Shown: positions 23,430 through 34,579 of the stretch, piece by piece
Layout of the letters: the number at the start of each line of letters is the position of its first letter
How positions within the stretch are numbered: the first letter of the stretch is position 1
From: Bathynomus jamesi
Lineage: Eukaryota > Arthropoda > Malacostraca > Isopoda > Cirolanidae
NCBI GenBank assembly: GCA_023014485.1
Contig: JAJOZX010002576.1
Location: forward strand, 296,501-360,500
Length of the DNA stretch: 64,000 nucleotides
Reading direction: 5' to 3'
Notes under the pieces: generated by a model
Databases searched by the model: none
What the model saw: only the letters and a program-made list of their open reading frames with translations
What the model was told of the DNA's origin: nothing
Made by a program: the position numbers and the translations under genes

Positions 23430-25030
23430 TCAAGAATTGTAGTCATGATCAATATTCTTTTCATCATTCCTCTTCTCTATCTTAGATGTAAAAGTTCTTT
23501 GTATGACTTCTATGTTTGCAATGTCTCGTTTACTAAATGAGTTTGTGAGTACTGAGCAATACTCAATTACTGGCAGGACCAAACTCTTCAATACTTTCAA
23601 TATGATATTTGCTTTTCTGCTGTGAAACTCCTCCAAATAATTTCAATTATTTTTAGAGCTACTGTAATTTTATTTTTATAGTGTTCTTTGAATTCTGCAT
23701 CCGATGGCATTATTACTCTAAAATCTTTGATTTGGAAGTCTGGTGTTATCTTTTCGTTTTCCAGAGTTTTGTATCCTTTATTCTGTAGCTCTGTTTTTAC
23801 TGTACTTAATGAATTGAAAATTTTCTCTTCGCTGAACTTCATTTTGTTGTCTTCCGCCCGCATGAATGGTGTTTCTAAGATTTCAGCGGTTTCTATTTTC
23901 TTATGTTTGTGTGCTATAATCTCATGACCACATACGTCGAAGGTTTTAGCAAAATCTTTATATATAACGTCTATATTTTGACTTTGACACAACGCTTCCA
24001 GTACGTTTCTTGGTGGTCTGAAAATTGTGATAGGCATGATCTTCCAGCCCTGAAGCCACGTTGGTTCAGATTGGGTAGTTTCTTTTCTTGTAGGTAGTGA
24101 GCAATTTTGTCTCCAATTACCCGTTCGAAGCAGTTTATAAGGTGGGAAGTGAGTGCTATAGGGCGATAATTCTTTGGCATTGCTCTGTCACCTCCTTTGA
24201 ATAAGAGAGCAACGTTTGCGTTCTTTAATGGCAGTGGGATTTATCCTTTGTCGAGTGATTTTCACCATAGTATGTATATTGGTTTGGCTATACTCTCTTT
24301 GCATTTCTTCAGAAACATGGCACTCCATGTGTCTGGCACTGGTGCTAAATTTTCTAATATTTGTGTTAAAGCCTTAATTATTTTCCCTTCCGAGAATTCA
24401 AACTAAGTTAACAGATTCTTGTCCGTACATGTTATTCACTGATTTGTATCAGTATTAAAGAATTTGTCTGGATCTTCTATTTTCATCTCGCGCTTAAGGG
24501 CACTGGACACAGCGTTAAATTGTCCCTTAATCATTTTGCCAACTTTTTCTGGATTATTTGGGTATTCTTTTACTCCATCTCTTAACGGACCAACACTTTC
24601 TTTACATTTCATTTTCCTGTTTGCAAAGATGTAAAAGTATTTTTGGTTATTTTTCATGTTTCTTGCAACCTTTTATTCATATTCGTTTGTCATACGGGTG
24701 AATGTTTACTTTAGGTCCATTTTCGTTTACAGTTGTTGTTTTTTTTTCCTCTTGCCTGAGTCTCCTTGCGTCCACCTTTTATCTGTGGATACTTTTTTTA
24801 CGGCTGCTTTCTGTTGTCTAAATAATTTTCATTTTTTTTCTTGGAGTTTGCAACATTTTCTTTTGTCTTTTCGAAACTCGTTTCAGCAGTACAGGTTTAG
24901 TTTCGTTTTATTTCTGATGTAGTATTTCTGATGTTTTTTAAGTGAAACAGCAATTCCCAATCTACTTCCTTTAATTCTAATATTTATTGTATAATTGACG
25001 ATATCTCACGAGGATACATTTTTGATCTTG
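23430..25030 (-). pseudogene. LINE D copy 1, endonuclease-RT fragment
   Basis: Minus-strand non-LTR RT of the CR1/Daphne-like type, 5'- and 3'-truncated and heavily shifted. In reading order: KNMKNNQKYFYIFANRKMKC (24660s), SALKREMKIEDPDKFFNTDT, then MPKNYRPIALTSHLINCFER and LNQRGFRAGRSCLSQF (24180-23971), SQNIDVIYKDFAKTFDVCGH (motif A), then a deletion that removes motifs B and C, AEDNKMKFSEEKIFNSL, and finally LKSLVLPVIEYCSVLTNSF and VIQRTFTSKI (23560-23480). The RT core is deleted, so it is dead. A second copy is at 49260-52230. Confidence 0.8.
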
Positions 25031-25068
25031 TGGTTTCTAACTTTATTTGTATATTAATTATACATATA

Positions 25069-25596
25069 CAGGGTGATCCGTTTGGGTATGGATAAAATAA
25101 AATTGATGTGAAATGGAAACAGTAACATTGTTTAGTTTAATATCTGGCAAACAATGCCCACAAAGATGGTAGATTGTGACAAACCTAATTAGTCTTCAAC
25201 ATGCCCCCCCCCCCTTCCGGACAGACAGACGTCACAACGAGAGGCTAATTCTTACGACCATCTGCATGTGGTTTCGTGATAGACCACATTTCTTCAAATG
25301 TCCGGTAACAATGCACTATGGAGTCGTATTCAGGAGCTTTTCGAACACCATACACACGGCGAAACTCACGCTGTACCGCTGTCACACTCTCAAACTTAGC
25401 AAACCAAATGACACCCTCGCACGTTGTTGTGTATTCGCTGCCATCTTCGAAACTGGCATATGTCTCATAAGTCTGACAGCAGATGGCGCTCGTACGTCTG
25501 GCAGTGGATGGCATAACCTATTACAAACTCCCACATCACTTCTCGGTAGATTCTCACAGCGTTTTTATTTTATCTATACCCAAACGGATCACCCTG
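25069..25596. mobile_element. 528-bp MITE with transposase N-terminus retained
   Basis: Flanked by TA. Termini CAGGGTGATCCGTTTGGGTA and complement TACCCAAACGGATCACCCTG give inverted repeats of about 34 bp. The minus-strand frame 25514-25245 (89 aa) encodes a DUF4817-like DNA-binding N-terminus: VIWFAKFESVTAVQREFRRV, then YGVRKAPEYDSIVHCYRTFE. No catalytic domain follows. This is an internal-deletion derivative of a TA-targeting DDE transposon. Confidence 0.8.
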
Positions 25597-25759
25597 TATT
25601 ATGATAAGAAAAATTAATTTTATTTACATTTCAATTTATTATCATGTAATTGCTATTTGCCACAATTAAACACAAAATATTCTGCTTTCGAGTCATTTCA
25701 CAAATGTCTATGGTAAGTGCATCATTTTCCATAATACATACATACATACATATGTACGT

Positions 25760-25778
25760 ACACACACACACACACACA

Positions 25779-25812
<34 letters not shown>
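25760..25812. repeat. (CA)n microsatellite
   Basis: CA dinucleotides followed by TA-rich sequence to 25850, next to the left end of the following transposon. Confidence 0.9.
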
Positions 25813-25814
<2 letters not shown>

Positions 25815-25850
25815 TATATATACATATATATACAGTGTGTATATATACAC

Positions 25851-27140
25851 AAGGTGTTTCAGGAGGAAAGGTCAATACTTCGGGAGGTGATAGTCTCGGT
25901 CATTGTGAGAAAAAAAGTTCATATGAACATGTGTCTAATTCTGAATGGTTACGGAGATAGAGCTGTTTGAATGTACAAATACAAAAGCATTGTTAATGGT
26001 AATCAAGAAAGAGAACCAATTACTGTTTCTAACATTTAATGTTTAAACATCGGCATTTTGAATGGCATCAGATACAGAAATGACAAATTTGTTACAGTTT
26101 ACAATACGTTTTCGAAAATCCCACCGTCAACCTCAATGCACTTTGCAACTCTTGTGCGAAGATCGCGTTTTGTTCGTCTGAGTTGATCTTGACGTTCCTT
26201 TATGCGGGCAGCAGCATCCAAAATGCGCGCGAGCAATTCGTCTCGTGTATCCACCTTTCTTTTGTAAACTTGACTTTTCATCCACCCACACAAACAATAA
26301 CACTGCCCAACACCAATTTTGCTGATTTAATTCTAACACCTGTTTTTAGGTAACTTTGGTGTGCTGATTTCAAAACTCACCTTAGTTTTTGCCTACCACG
26401 TCAGGTTTTCGAGCAATCAAATACGGAGATATCGTATTTGGCAGGGTTATGCCCAATTTTTTTTCTTTTCAAAAAATAAGTTTTTACATACTCAGAATCA
26501 GCATGGAAAAGTAAACAATTGTGCAGGGAGTGAACTTTAATATACAATGGTAATATTGACACATAAAGTGATTAAAAGTGTTTAAATAAGCAAAAAATGA
26601 ATCCATGATCATGACGTCACGCTCACACCTGGGGAAATCACAGATACCCAAGATTTCAATATGTTGTACATGACCTTTAGATTTAATGCACAGATTTGCG
26701 TATTCCACAGATAAAATTTTAACAGCAAAACAGCTGTTAACAGGTCTCAAAAATCATCAATTTTGATAAGTGCCCTTCATGGATCACCCAAAATAGGCAT
26801 ATTGCATTGCACATTGCACGAAAACCTGATGTGATGGACAAAATCTAAGGTGATTTTTAAATCAGCACATCAATATTATCCAGAAACAGGTCTTAAAATT
26901 AAATCACCAGCAAAACATTGGTTTTTGTTGGGCAGTGTAATCTAACGGAGAGAGGTCTGGAGACCTTGGTGACCATTGAATGGGACCACCGCTGGGGAAG
27001 AATTGCTGCGCGCGCATCAGATTCAAACAGCTCTATCTCCGTAACCATTCAGAATTAGACAAATGTTCATATGAACTTTTTTCTCACAATGACCGATACT
27101 ATCACCTCCCGAAGTATTGACCTTTTCTCCTGAAACACCC
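25851..27140 (-). mobile_element. Second DUF4817-type transposon, deleted, with a nested MITE
   Basis: Inverted ends of about 125 bp (25851-25975, AGGTGTTTCAGGAGGAAAGG; 27025-27140, CTCCTGAAACACCC). They share the motif GGTTACGGAGATAGAGC type with 726-2194. The minus-strand remnant 26293-26099 encodes the transposase tail: KSQVYKRKVDTRDELLARIL, AARIKERQDQLRRTKRD. It aligns with 1084-863. The rest of the transposase is deleted. It is flanked by TA-rich DNA on both sides. Confidence 0.8.
26301..26937. mobile_element. Harbinger-like MITE, 637 bp
   Basis: The ends CACTGCCCAACACCAATTTT and its inverted partner (…TTGGTTTTTGTTGGGCAGTG) form imperfect inverted repeats of about 50 bp. A 3-bp duplication TAA flanks it (26298-26300 and 26938-26940). 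TWA duplications are typical of PIF/Harbinger. It interrupts the transposase remnant: joining the flanks restores alignment with 1084-1140 of the related element. No coding capacity recognised. Confidence 0.72.
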
Positions 27141-27159
27141 ATATATATATATTATATAT

Positions 27160-27194
<35 letters not shown>
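27141..27194. repeat. (TA)n array
   Basis: An AT/TA run with two short interruptions, between the DUF4817-type element and the TTAGGGTG element. Confidence 0.95.
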
Positions 27195-30100
27195 TAGGGT
27201 GCTTTTAAAAACTGAAAGTGTGTGAATTTCGGGTCACGGAACCCCACAAATGATGAGGTTCCGGGAGCAAATAAAGCACATGATTTTTTTTGGAAAATCA
27301 TCAAATATGTAGAGGTTGCCCAAAGACCCCAAAGTTTTACCCATATGCTCATTTATTTATGCGCCCTTTTTAAGTCACTTCTAGTGTTTATTAACCCATT
27401 GATACACAGCGTCCCCAAAATTAGAAATTGCATTTGTCAATTGCGTTCTGATAATCCATATTTCTTTACTTCAGTATACCAACAAATCAATTTTCTTTAA
27501 TTCTAAATCGTTTTCTCTTAATTACTCACGTCTTTCATGCATTTACGTAATGGTGGCCAAGAAGCATCACAGTTCTCATAACGGTAAGTGTTATTTAAAT
27601 AATTCATATATTTCAAACGTTTTTTTACTTAGCACTGTAATGGATGGTATTATGAATTGTTTGTAAGTATAATGACTTGTTTTACCGGCAATATTTTTGT
27701 TTCCAAAAATAGTTATAAGGTTTAATTTTTATGCGTATAAAATTTTGGACGCTCTCTGCTTCAGCGTATTGCAATCATCTTTTTTCGCATCGTCTGAGTG
27801 AAATAGTGTAGTGTACCGTAGATTATTTTAAATTTATATATGGATTGGATATACTGTAAATGGTTATGTATGCATGATTTCGCAAAATTATTATAATTTT
27901 AATACATATTGTGTTCATGGGTTATCAGCCAATCATTGTTTGAACACAGATTACGGTTACAAAGAGGGTGGCTTATTTCTACACATTTTCCTGAGGTACT
28001 TTATCCATGAATGGGTTAAATTAACTTACCAATTTCACTGTTTTGTCTTATTCACAGATAACTGGTGAACGATGGCGGCATGTACAAGATCGAAGAAATC
28101 AATCTGGCTTGTGGGGTCATCAAGTCCTACTATTGCCGGTCAGCAATTACCTTCAAGAGGTGATGTATTGAAGTACCTTTTCCATCCCCACAATGAAGAG
28201 AAGAAATACTTAGCTGAGAGTGTGTCCTCGACATCACAAGCCATCATTGAAATCTGGGTGACAGAAGGTTTACCGACGAAACATCCGCACGACGTCAAGA
28301 AGCACGTCCGGAAATTGCATGACGAATGGCAGGGTTTTGAAGAAGAGAATTTCGCGGAAAACGAAGACCAATTTGGACAACCAGGCTGCGTTCAGGTCAA
28401 GCTTGAACAACCTTTTCGACATTGGTCACCAAAATGCCCTAAATCTTATCAAAATTCAGGAGGACAAGGACTTCCTGCTTGCTCAAAGGGAGGAGGGTCG
28501 GAGAGGAAGGATTGGAAATGTCGACAAGAAGATTGCCAAAAACGTCGCAAGGGCCCAAGAAAGAACTGCTCAGGAATTGAAGCGGAAAGACAGGCATGTG
28601 CAGGAAATGGAAGAAATCTCTGCTACCGTTGTTATGGAAACCTCATCGTCAGCGTCATCAAGTGAGGAAACAAGTCCCGAAAGAAAGCCAGTTACATCGT
28701 CGGCTCGAAAACATCGCCGTGGGACGACGGCAATCAGTTCGGAGGTCGCTGCGGCATTGGACCGCACGCGGATGAGCGACAGGGCAGCTGCTCGTGTTCT
28801 CATCCCCTTTGGCATGCAAATGGGTCAGGACATAAGTGAGATGTGCCTCAGTCCAAGTGCTATTCGGGCCAGCAGATCCAGGTACAGATCAGCCCACGAA
28901 GCAGAGGTGAGAGCTTCCTACAAGCCTGAATGCCCTCTTGTTCTTCACTGGGATGAAAAACTTATGGCAGACTTAATGGGAAGAGACAAAATCGACCGTT
29001 TAGCCATCTTAGTTACCGGGGATGGAGCAAGATTCTAGCCATCCCCAAACTCCCAGACTCCAAGGCAGAAAGGACAGCAATCGTCATCATCGAAACCATC
29101 GAAAACTGGGATCTTGGCCAGATCAAAGCTCTTTGCTTTGACACGACAGCCACCAACACCGGCATCCATGGAGGAGTGTGTGTGCGAGTAGAACAGGCTC
29201 TCGGGCGTGAAATGATTTACTTTGCGTGTCGACATCACGTGCTGGAACTGCTGCTTGAAGCAGTATTTTCTTCCTTGTTGGAGACCTTTCCAAAGGACCT
29301 GAGATTACGATTTTCCAGAGCTTCCGTAAGTTTGGCCGCAACTGAAATTGAATGAATACTCCACTGCCGCGGACGAAGAGGACACGGCTGCAGTGATCAG
29401 TCCCTGGCCGAGATGATTCATGAAGCAAATGACCTTCTGAAAGTGAAGCATCCCAGAGATGACTACAAAGAGCTTCTTAAACTTGTAGTCATTTTCTTGG
29501 GAGGAGTACCTCACGGACGTCGGAGTCCTGTGTTCATGGCTCCAGGGGCTTTGCACCGAGCACGGTGGATGGCGCAGTGGAATTTACTCTTTCAATGATT
29601 TGGATGTTCAGATACCAGTTCACGATGCACATGAACCAATGTCCTCAACATCTCGTGGAGCAAGTAGCAGTGACCGCCTGATTTCTGGGTTGCGGGACTT
29701 CTGTCTCTTCGTTGCTCAAGATTACGTCCTTCCGTGGTTTTCAGCAAGAGAAGCAGCAAGCGCTCCACGAAGCGACTTAGCCCTCCTTCAAAAGTTGCAA
29801 AACACCAACGCCGCTGGGTACAAGAGTTTTAATCGGCATCTCTGGTACCTCGATTAGGTAAACGTGGGCCTTGCACTATTCGATCCTGCAGTCGATGATG
29901 ATGAGAAGCGGAAAATGGTAGAGAGAATGAATTCGGTTGAAGGGTCAGAAGCTCCCCCCCCGACGAGTCTGGATTCCAGATCCAAGAGGAAAGACCCTGG
30001 CAGACTTTTGCTCTTCCAACGTACAATCTGTTCACCCTTCTAGATCTTCCGGTCGATTTCCTGCAAGAGGATCCATCAAACTGGGAAAACAACACCAGCT

Positions 30101-30604
30101 TTGGTTCAAAGATCAGGGTGGATTCCTTAAATGTAGTGAATGATGCAGCAGAGCGAGGCATAGCATTGATTCAAGAATTCACGAAGGCTGGAAGGACTCG
30201 GAACGAAGAGCAGATGCAGTTCATGATTCAAATCGTCGAAGAACATCGTAAAGTCTTGTCGACAGCCTCCAAAGCCACTTTGATGAAAAAATGAACGCCA
30301 ACACTCGAGGTGTCATGTACTTTAATCGTTAATTATGAATTTAGTGAATAAACTCACACGATATATTTGTTCTGAATACTTATTGGAGATGTATATTGGA
30401 GATGCAATTTATCATTTAAACTGAGAATTAAAATTTCCATTGCCCTATAAATTGAAAATACCTATCAGCTGTGGGCAACCTCTAAATGTTGTTGGATTAC
30501 AAGAAACTTTGCCTGTTCTGTTTTCTCATGTATCCTCACAAAATAAAGAGTTCCGCTCCCTTGCATTTTCATTTCGCATTTTTCACCATATACCATAAAC
30601 CACC

Positions 30605-30608
<4 letters not shown>
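27194..30608 (+). mobile_element. 3.4 kb element with orphan transposase, inserted in a (TA)n array
   Basis: Ends TTAGGGTG and CACCCTAA lie directly in (TA)n on both sides (27141-27194 and 30608-30686). Only the terminal 8-10 bp are clearly inverted. One plus-strand gene (28072-30293) fills most of it. A probable 5' intron is visible: donor GTAAGTG at about 27584 and acceptor TTCACAG ending at about 28059. A deleted copy with the same type of ends and the same C-terminal protein sequence lies at 38612-39428, also inside (TA)n. Superfamily not identified. Confidence 0.72.
28072..30293 (+). pseudogene. Orphan transposase-like protein (RNase H-like features suspected)
   Basis: Starts MAACTRSKKSIWLVGSSSP (28072) with PSRGDVLKYLFHPHNEEKKY. 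A frameshift leads into the 28319-29038 frame (DKDFLLAQREEGRRGRIGNV, a Ser/Arg-rich linker, then CPLVLHWDEKLMADLMGRDK). After a further shift comes ILAIPKLPDSKAERTA, ALCFDTTATNTGIHGGVC (a D-T-T-x-x-N-T-G motif), YFACRHHVLELLLEAVFSS (29215-29280), DDYKELLKLVVIFLGGVPHG and GALHRARWMAQW (29540s). The C-terminus reads SLNVVNDAAERGIALIQEF (30127-30180) and ends in ATLMKK at 30293. Intact length about 700 aa. I recall this family as uncharacterised multi-copy proteins in arthropods. The CFDTT motif may be a catalytic D of a hAT-like fold. About five breaks. Confidence 0.65.

Positions 30609-30686
<78 letters not shown>
30608..30686. repeat. (TA)n array, ~78 bp
   Basis: Uninterrupted TA dinucleotides between the right end of the 3.4 kb element and the left end of the long palindrome. 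Confidence 0.97.
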
Positions 30687-30690
<4 letters not shown>

Positions 30691-31122
30691 ACACACAGAC
30701 CGTGCATGGAACAAGAAACTCTTCTGGATAATTAAATCCACTATAGTCCGAATAAGTAATGGTAAATGACAAATACCATAGTTTTTCTTTTTCATGATGC
30801 AAGCCCGACGTGGGCAACGGGTCTCTCGCAAAGAGGTCCCATAAATATAGCTTCCCTCACCAGCTATCTGCAAAGCAGACAGGATCCAGCTTTGGGTCTA
30901 CCATCCATGTCCAAAAGCTGGATCCTGTCTGCTTTGCAGATAGCTGGTGAGGGAAGCTATATTTATGGGACCTCTTTGCGAGAGACCCGTTGCCCACGTC
31001 GGGCTTGCATCATGAAAAAGAAAAACTATGGTATTTGTCATTTATCATTACTTATTCGGACTATAGTGGATTTAATTATTCCAGAAGAGTTCCTTGTTCC
31101 ATGCACGGTCTGTGTGTATCAT
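30686..31122. repeat. Long near-perfect palindrome, 210-bp arms
   Basis: Left arm 30686-30895 and right arm 30911-31122 are inverted copies with very few differences; the spacer is about 15 bp. The arms include GATACACACAGACCGTGCAT and GACGTGGGCAACGGGTCTCT. Open frames through it are translations of the same arm read on both strands and end in TA-array peptide. A single-arm copy is at 54695-54898, also touching a (TA)n array. The nature is uncertain: it could be paired inverted terminal repeats of a Penelope-like element or a foldback MITE. Confidence 0.85.
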
Positions 31123-31129
31123 AAAAAAC

Positions 31130-31390
31130 TCAGGGAACCATTATTAATATAATACTGTAATATTACTTTGTAACCCAAAATGAAGCCAAGATTTCGCAAC
31201 AGGACGAATTCATTTGTATCCAGGAAATAAGAAAAAAATAAACCTTATTTCTTTCTAAGAGACGGGCTGAAATTTATTACGTAAAACAAGTTGGTAAAAT
31301 CTTGTTCAAAGACTAATATATCGAAGTAGTAAATGCTGTAATTTCTACTTCAGCTATACAATATACAGTAAATTATACTGTACTTTCGGT

Positions 31391-31395
<5 letters not shown>
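31130..31395. other. No recognisable feature
   Basis: AT-rich sequence without ORF, array or inverted repeat. Confidence 0.5.
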
Positions 31396-31424
<29 letters not shown>

Positions 31425-31429
<5 letters not shown>

Positions 31430-31632
31430 TAATTGGGGGTTGTTTAACCTCCTTCGCAACATCTAGGGTCATATGACGAAGGGGACCTACAGCTTTACGT
31501 GAGATCGAACCACGGGTCGCTACATAATCTGGGCGCAAAGGACGGTCTCCCATCCAACTACTACCCAGACCCAATGTCGCTTAACTTCGCTGATCTCCGG
31601 GAAGCGGTGTTACGACATTGGCCACGACGTAG
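31425..31632 (-). mobile_element. 5S rRNA-derived SINE, copy 1
   Basis: The reverse complement of 31542-31612 reads like 5S rRNA: GATCAGCGAAGTTAAGCGAC, then TAGTAGTTGGATGGGAGACC, matching the 5S internal control region and helix sequence. It is followed by a non-5S body with CACGTAAAGCTGTAGGTCCC and CGTCATATGACC, ending near 31425 in a T-rich run. The same body is found at 63586-63660 and in part at 42690-42745. The internal promoter would be that of 5S RNA (type 1, Pol III). It sits between (TA)n arrays (31399-31421 and 31638-31664). Confidence 0.8.
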
Positions 31633-31633
31633 C

Positions 31634-31666
<33 letters not shown>

Positions 31667-31816
31667 TGCAAATCAACTCTCTCCTACATCAAGTCAAGCA
31701 AATGAGGAAGGATGCCGCAAAAGGATCGTCGTTCGAAGTCATCAAGTAAGATCAAGGTATAATATTAGCTGAATTATGAAAGTTATTGTTTTTTTCTGTC
31801 AATAAACTTTTCAGTT

Positions 31817-31819
<3 letters not shown>

Positions 31820-31855
<36 letters not shown>

Positions 31856-31879
31856 TATATTATATATATATATATATAT

Positions 31880-31913
<34 letters not shown>

Positions 31914-31985
31914 CGTGTGTGTGTTGTTTTAATTGTTATAACAATTGTTAATTGTTAATTGTTGTTTAATTGTTATAACAATTGT
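31820..31985. repeat. (TA)n, (GT)n and TTGTTATAACAATTG repeats
   Basis: TA-rich array 31821-31891, GT array 31892-31924, then a short palindromic region in which TTGTTATAACAATTG occurs twice around TTAATTGTTAATTG. Confidence 0.85.
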
Positions 31986-32056
31986 GTTGTTATAGTATAT
32001 AATGACGAGTACACGAAAGGCCTTGGAATCACTTTTTACTTTTCGTTGTGAGTATG

Positions 32057-32057
<1 letters not shown>

Positions 32058-32121
<64 letters not shown>
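32058..32121. repeat. (GA)n microsatellite
   Basis: GA dinucleotides with one interruption. The frame through it (RERERE) is not a gene. Confidence 0.97.
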
Positions 32122-32127
<6 letters not shown>

Positions 32128-32587
32128 CTACAGTTATACCTATTTTCTCATCATAAACCGGTATAAAAAAGTATTCTTTGACTATTTGACTCTAAAATGG
32201 AGGAAGAGATTTAGGAATATTCACCCAAACTGAACAATAATTTTAGTGGCATGTCTGAGAGGTAGTGTCACCAAAGACGCTTGAAAGACCTACTTATCAC
32301 ACAGTTTATCCGTTGTTGTTTTAGAGCAGAGGCAACTTGTCATTGTTATTACCCACGCAAACGAGCGAGCGAGCACCGTAATGGATTCAAAAACCTTTTC
32401 CGTTTTCATATTGAATATATATATTGTATATTCTTCCATTTTCGTCTGCGTAAAAGGAGTGTCTGATTGAATGAACTTCAAGTTCGTAATAGAAATTTTA
32501 GAATTTGTTCCAAGTATTTTAATACAGTTGTTATCTCTATATAGAAACTGTAACGTCAGCTATAGAAAATGTTTAAAAGTAATATAT

Positions 32588-33325
32588 CCCGGTTTTCCTG
32601 GACAAAATCGGTCATGGTCCCTGGTTTCCGGGATTGCCCGGTTAATAAAAAATAATGATAATAAAGTCTAAAAATGTTAAAGCATTAGATAAATCTAGAT
32701 TACTTAATTAATATTAAATATAAATATATCAATATTTTAACACAATAATGATAAATATAATAAAGGATAGAGCCTAGACCTAGTTTCAAACACTGCAGAA
32801 ACATAAATACGGTATATAGCCGAGGCGGCTATGCCTCCACTGTTAATTTGCAGCTTTGCACTTCAACAAAAATAAATTATATTATAGTGTCATTTATACG
32901 AACACAACACCTTTTATATACTTCTGACTAATTTTAGTAAAAAATAATATTAACAGCAAAAGGTGTGCCACTGAATTGAAAATAACAACCGAAATTAAAA
33001 TCCACTAAAACAGAAAATGTTCGATTCAGGGAAATCAAATGACTGGCTTTCAGTCCGAGTCAGTCATCAAAAATACCAGTCATATTACACGTGTACAACA
33101 TCATACAAGGCATATTATAGGCACGATTCGAGTTGTACAACGCAACGTAATTCGTGCTATTATAAATTTGTCATCATAGTCTTTATATTTATATTTACTA
33201 GATACAGTAGCAAATTAACGTAAAACTATTTGAAATAACATTTTTAGAATACTTGTAAAACCCGGGAAATCCGGGATTTGCTGCTCTTGTCCCGGGATTT
33301 AAAGTTAGCATTTTCCGCCCGAATC
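32588..33325. repeat. Possible degenerate TIR element
   Basis: The left end (32588-32643) is rich in CCCGG/CCGGG motifs and resembles the inverted right end (33258-33325). Both have paired TTTCCGGGAT-like and CCCGGTT-like words, but many mismatches. No coding sequence. Could be an old MITE or coincidental CCGGG-rich sequence. Confidence 0.35.
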
Positions 33326-33336
33326 CCGGTTGAGAT

Positions 33337-33381
<45 letters not shown>

Positions 33382-33387
33382 GATATA

Positions 33388-33432
<45 letters not shown>
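33337..33432. repeat. (TA)n array
   Basis: TA-rich array with three short interruptions. Confidence 0.95.
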
Positions 33433-33433
<1 letters not shown>

Positions 33434-33754
33434 AATTGCTGTATAGTTTTTAGTTTAAAGATAAATTCAGCTCCGCTGTAAATCTTTTCCAGTTGAAGTC
33501 CGGAACTAGTGAACAGGAAATGAAAAATTGGAGATGCTGAGAAAAATTGTTTCCGGATTTCAACGGAAATAACTTATTCCTATTCATTATTTCAAATTAC
33601 GATTTCCATAATTGGTCACTATTCGTGAATTGTAGAGGATTCCATCGCTTTGTTCATTCGAGAGCTACAACAGGGTTTGGCATGAACAAGAAAAAATGGC
33701 AGCTTAAATGACTTTCCCCTCTATTCATAACATTTGTTCGATACATTTGTTATA

Positions 33755-33834
33755 CAGGGTGATTTTTTTTTATTCGAGAACCCTTAATAATAATAATAAT
33801 GGTTTCATGGTTTTCGAATAAAATGATCACCCTG
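33755..33834. mobile_element. 80-bp hairpin MITE
   Basis: Begins CAGGGTGATTTTTTTTTATT and ends ATCACCCTG between TA dinucleotides. Inverted repeats of about 28 bp around (TAA)n. The CAGGGTGAT end resembles the 25069-25596 MITE. Confidence 0.75.
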
Positions 33835-33839
33835 TATAG

Positions 33840-34560
33840 GACGGTACACGTAAATGCTCTTTTTTTGTTTTTAAAATAATGAAGTCCTAGACATAAGGCT
33901 AAAATATATATTTGTATTTAATACTTATCCTGTGAGCCAACCACCATGCGTGCTTGCGCAGATGGTGATACGAATTCGTTCATACCGCGCATAACTCATT
34001 ATACACAGATAAATTTTTTAGTTAATTTCCAAGTTTTTTTTTACGCGGGAAGGGGGGGCCAAGGCGAATGCTCACAAAGAATGTCCGCAAGTTGCTCTAT
34101 AAAGGTTAGTTAAACCACTATGCTTCTAGTCATTTACCCTAAGTTTACAGAAAAATGTCACAAAATTAGCAAGCAATTGACTACCGTTATTCATACCAAA
34201 ATTACCCATAATTTTTTCGCGTTCAACTAGTCAATTTATTAGTTAAATTTGTAACTAGATAAGTGAACAAGATCACTAACCGATGAAGAAAGTCTTTGCA
34301 CTATTTAAGAATATTTGCTTAGTGCATTTGACTAGTAACTAAAATTTACTAGTATATTATCTGACTACCCTCATATATTTCACACGAGTGGTATCAACAG
34401 TGTTAGTGCATTGACTATTAACTAAAATTTACCTGACCACCTTACTTGTTAACGAAATACTGTGCTTTTGACTACCATCACATATTTCACAAATTTTATC
34501 TGTCTCTTGATAACAATTACTAAGATTATTAATATATAAACCTCATTATCCTAATCCATT
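33840..34560. other. No gene; diverged internal repeats
   Basis: Two diverged ~100-bp units (about 34318-34400 and 34409-34500) share TGACTAxxAACTAAAATTTAC and CATATATTTCACA. Bases 34030-34085 resemble 40850-40905 (GGGGGGCCAAGGCGAATG type), a dispersed repeat of unknown kind. Confidence 0.45.
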
Positions 34561-34579
34561 TCAGGAAATTAATTTGACT

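Noticed and set aside
30465..30873. Minus-strand ORFs with IYIYIY runs, and similar ones at 23125-23325, 36564-36785 and 54854-55120
   Set aside because: Translations of (TA)n arrays joined to flanking repeat sequence.
31542..31632. Functional 5S rRNA gene
   Set aside because: Only part of 5S is recognisable; it is fused to a body shared with other loci, which fits a SINE.
32048..32233. ORFs with RERERE (also 53631-53918)
   Set aside because: Translations of (GA)n microsatellites.
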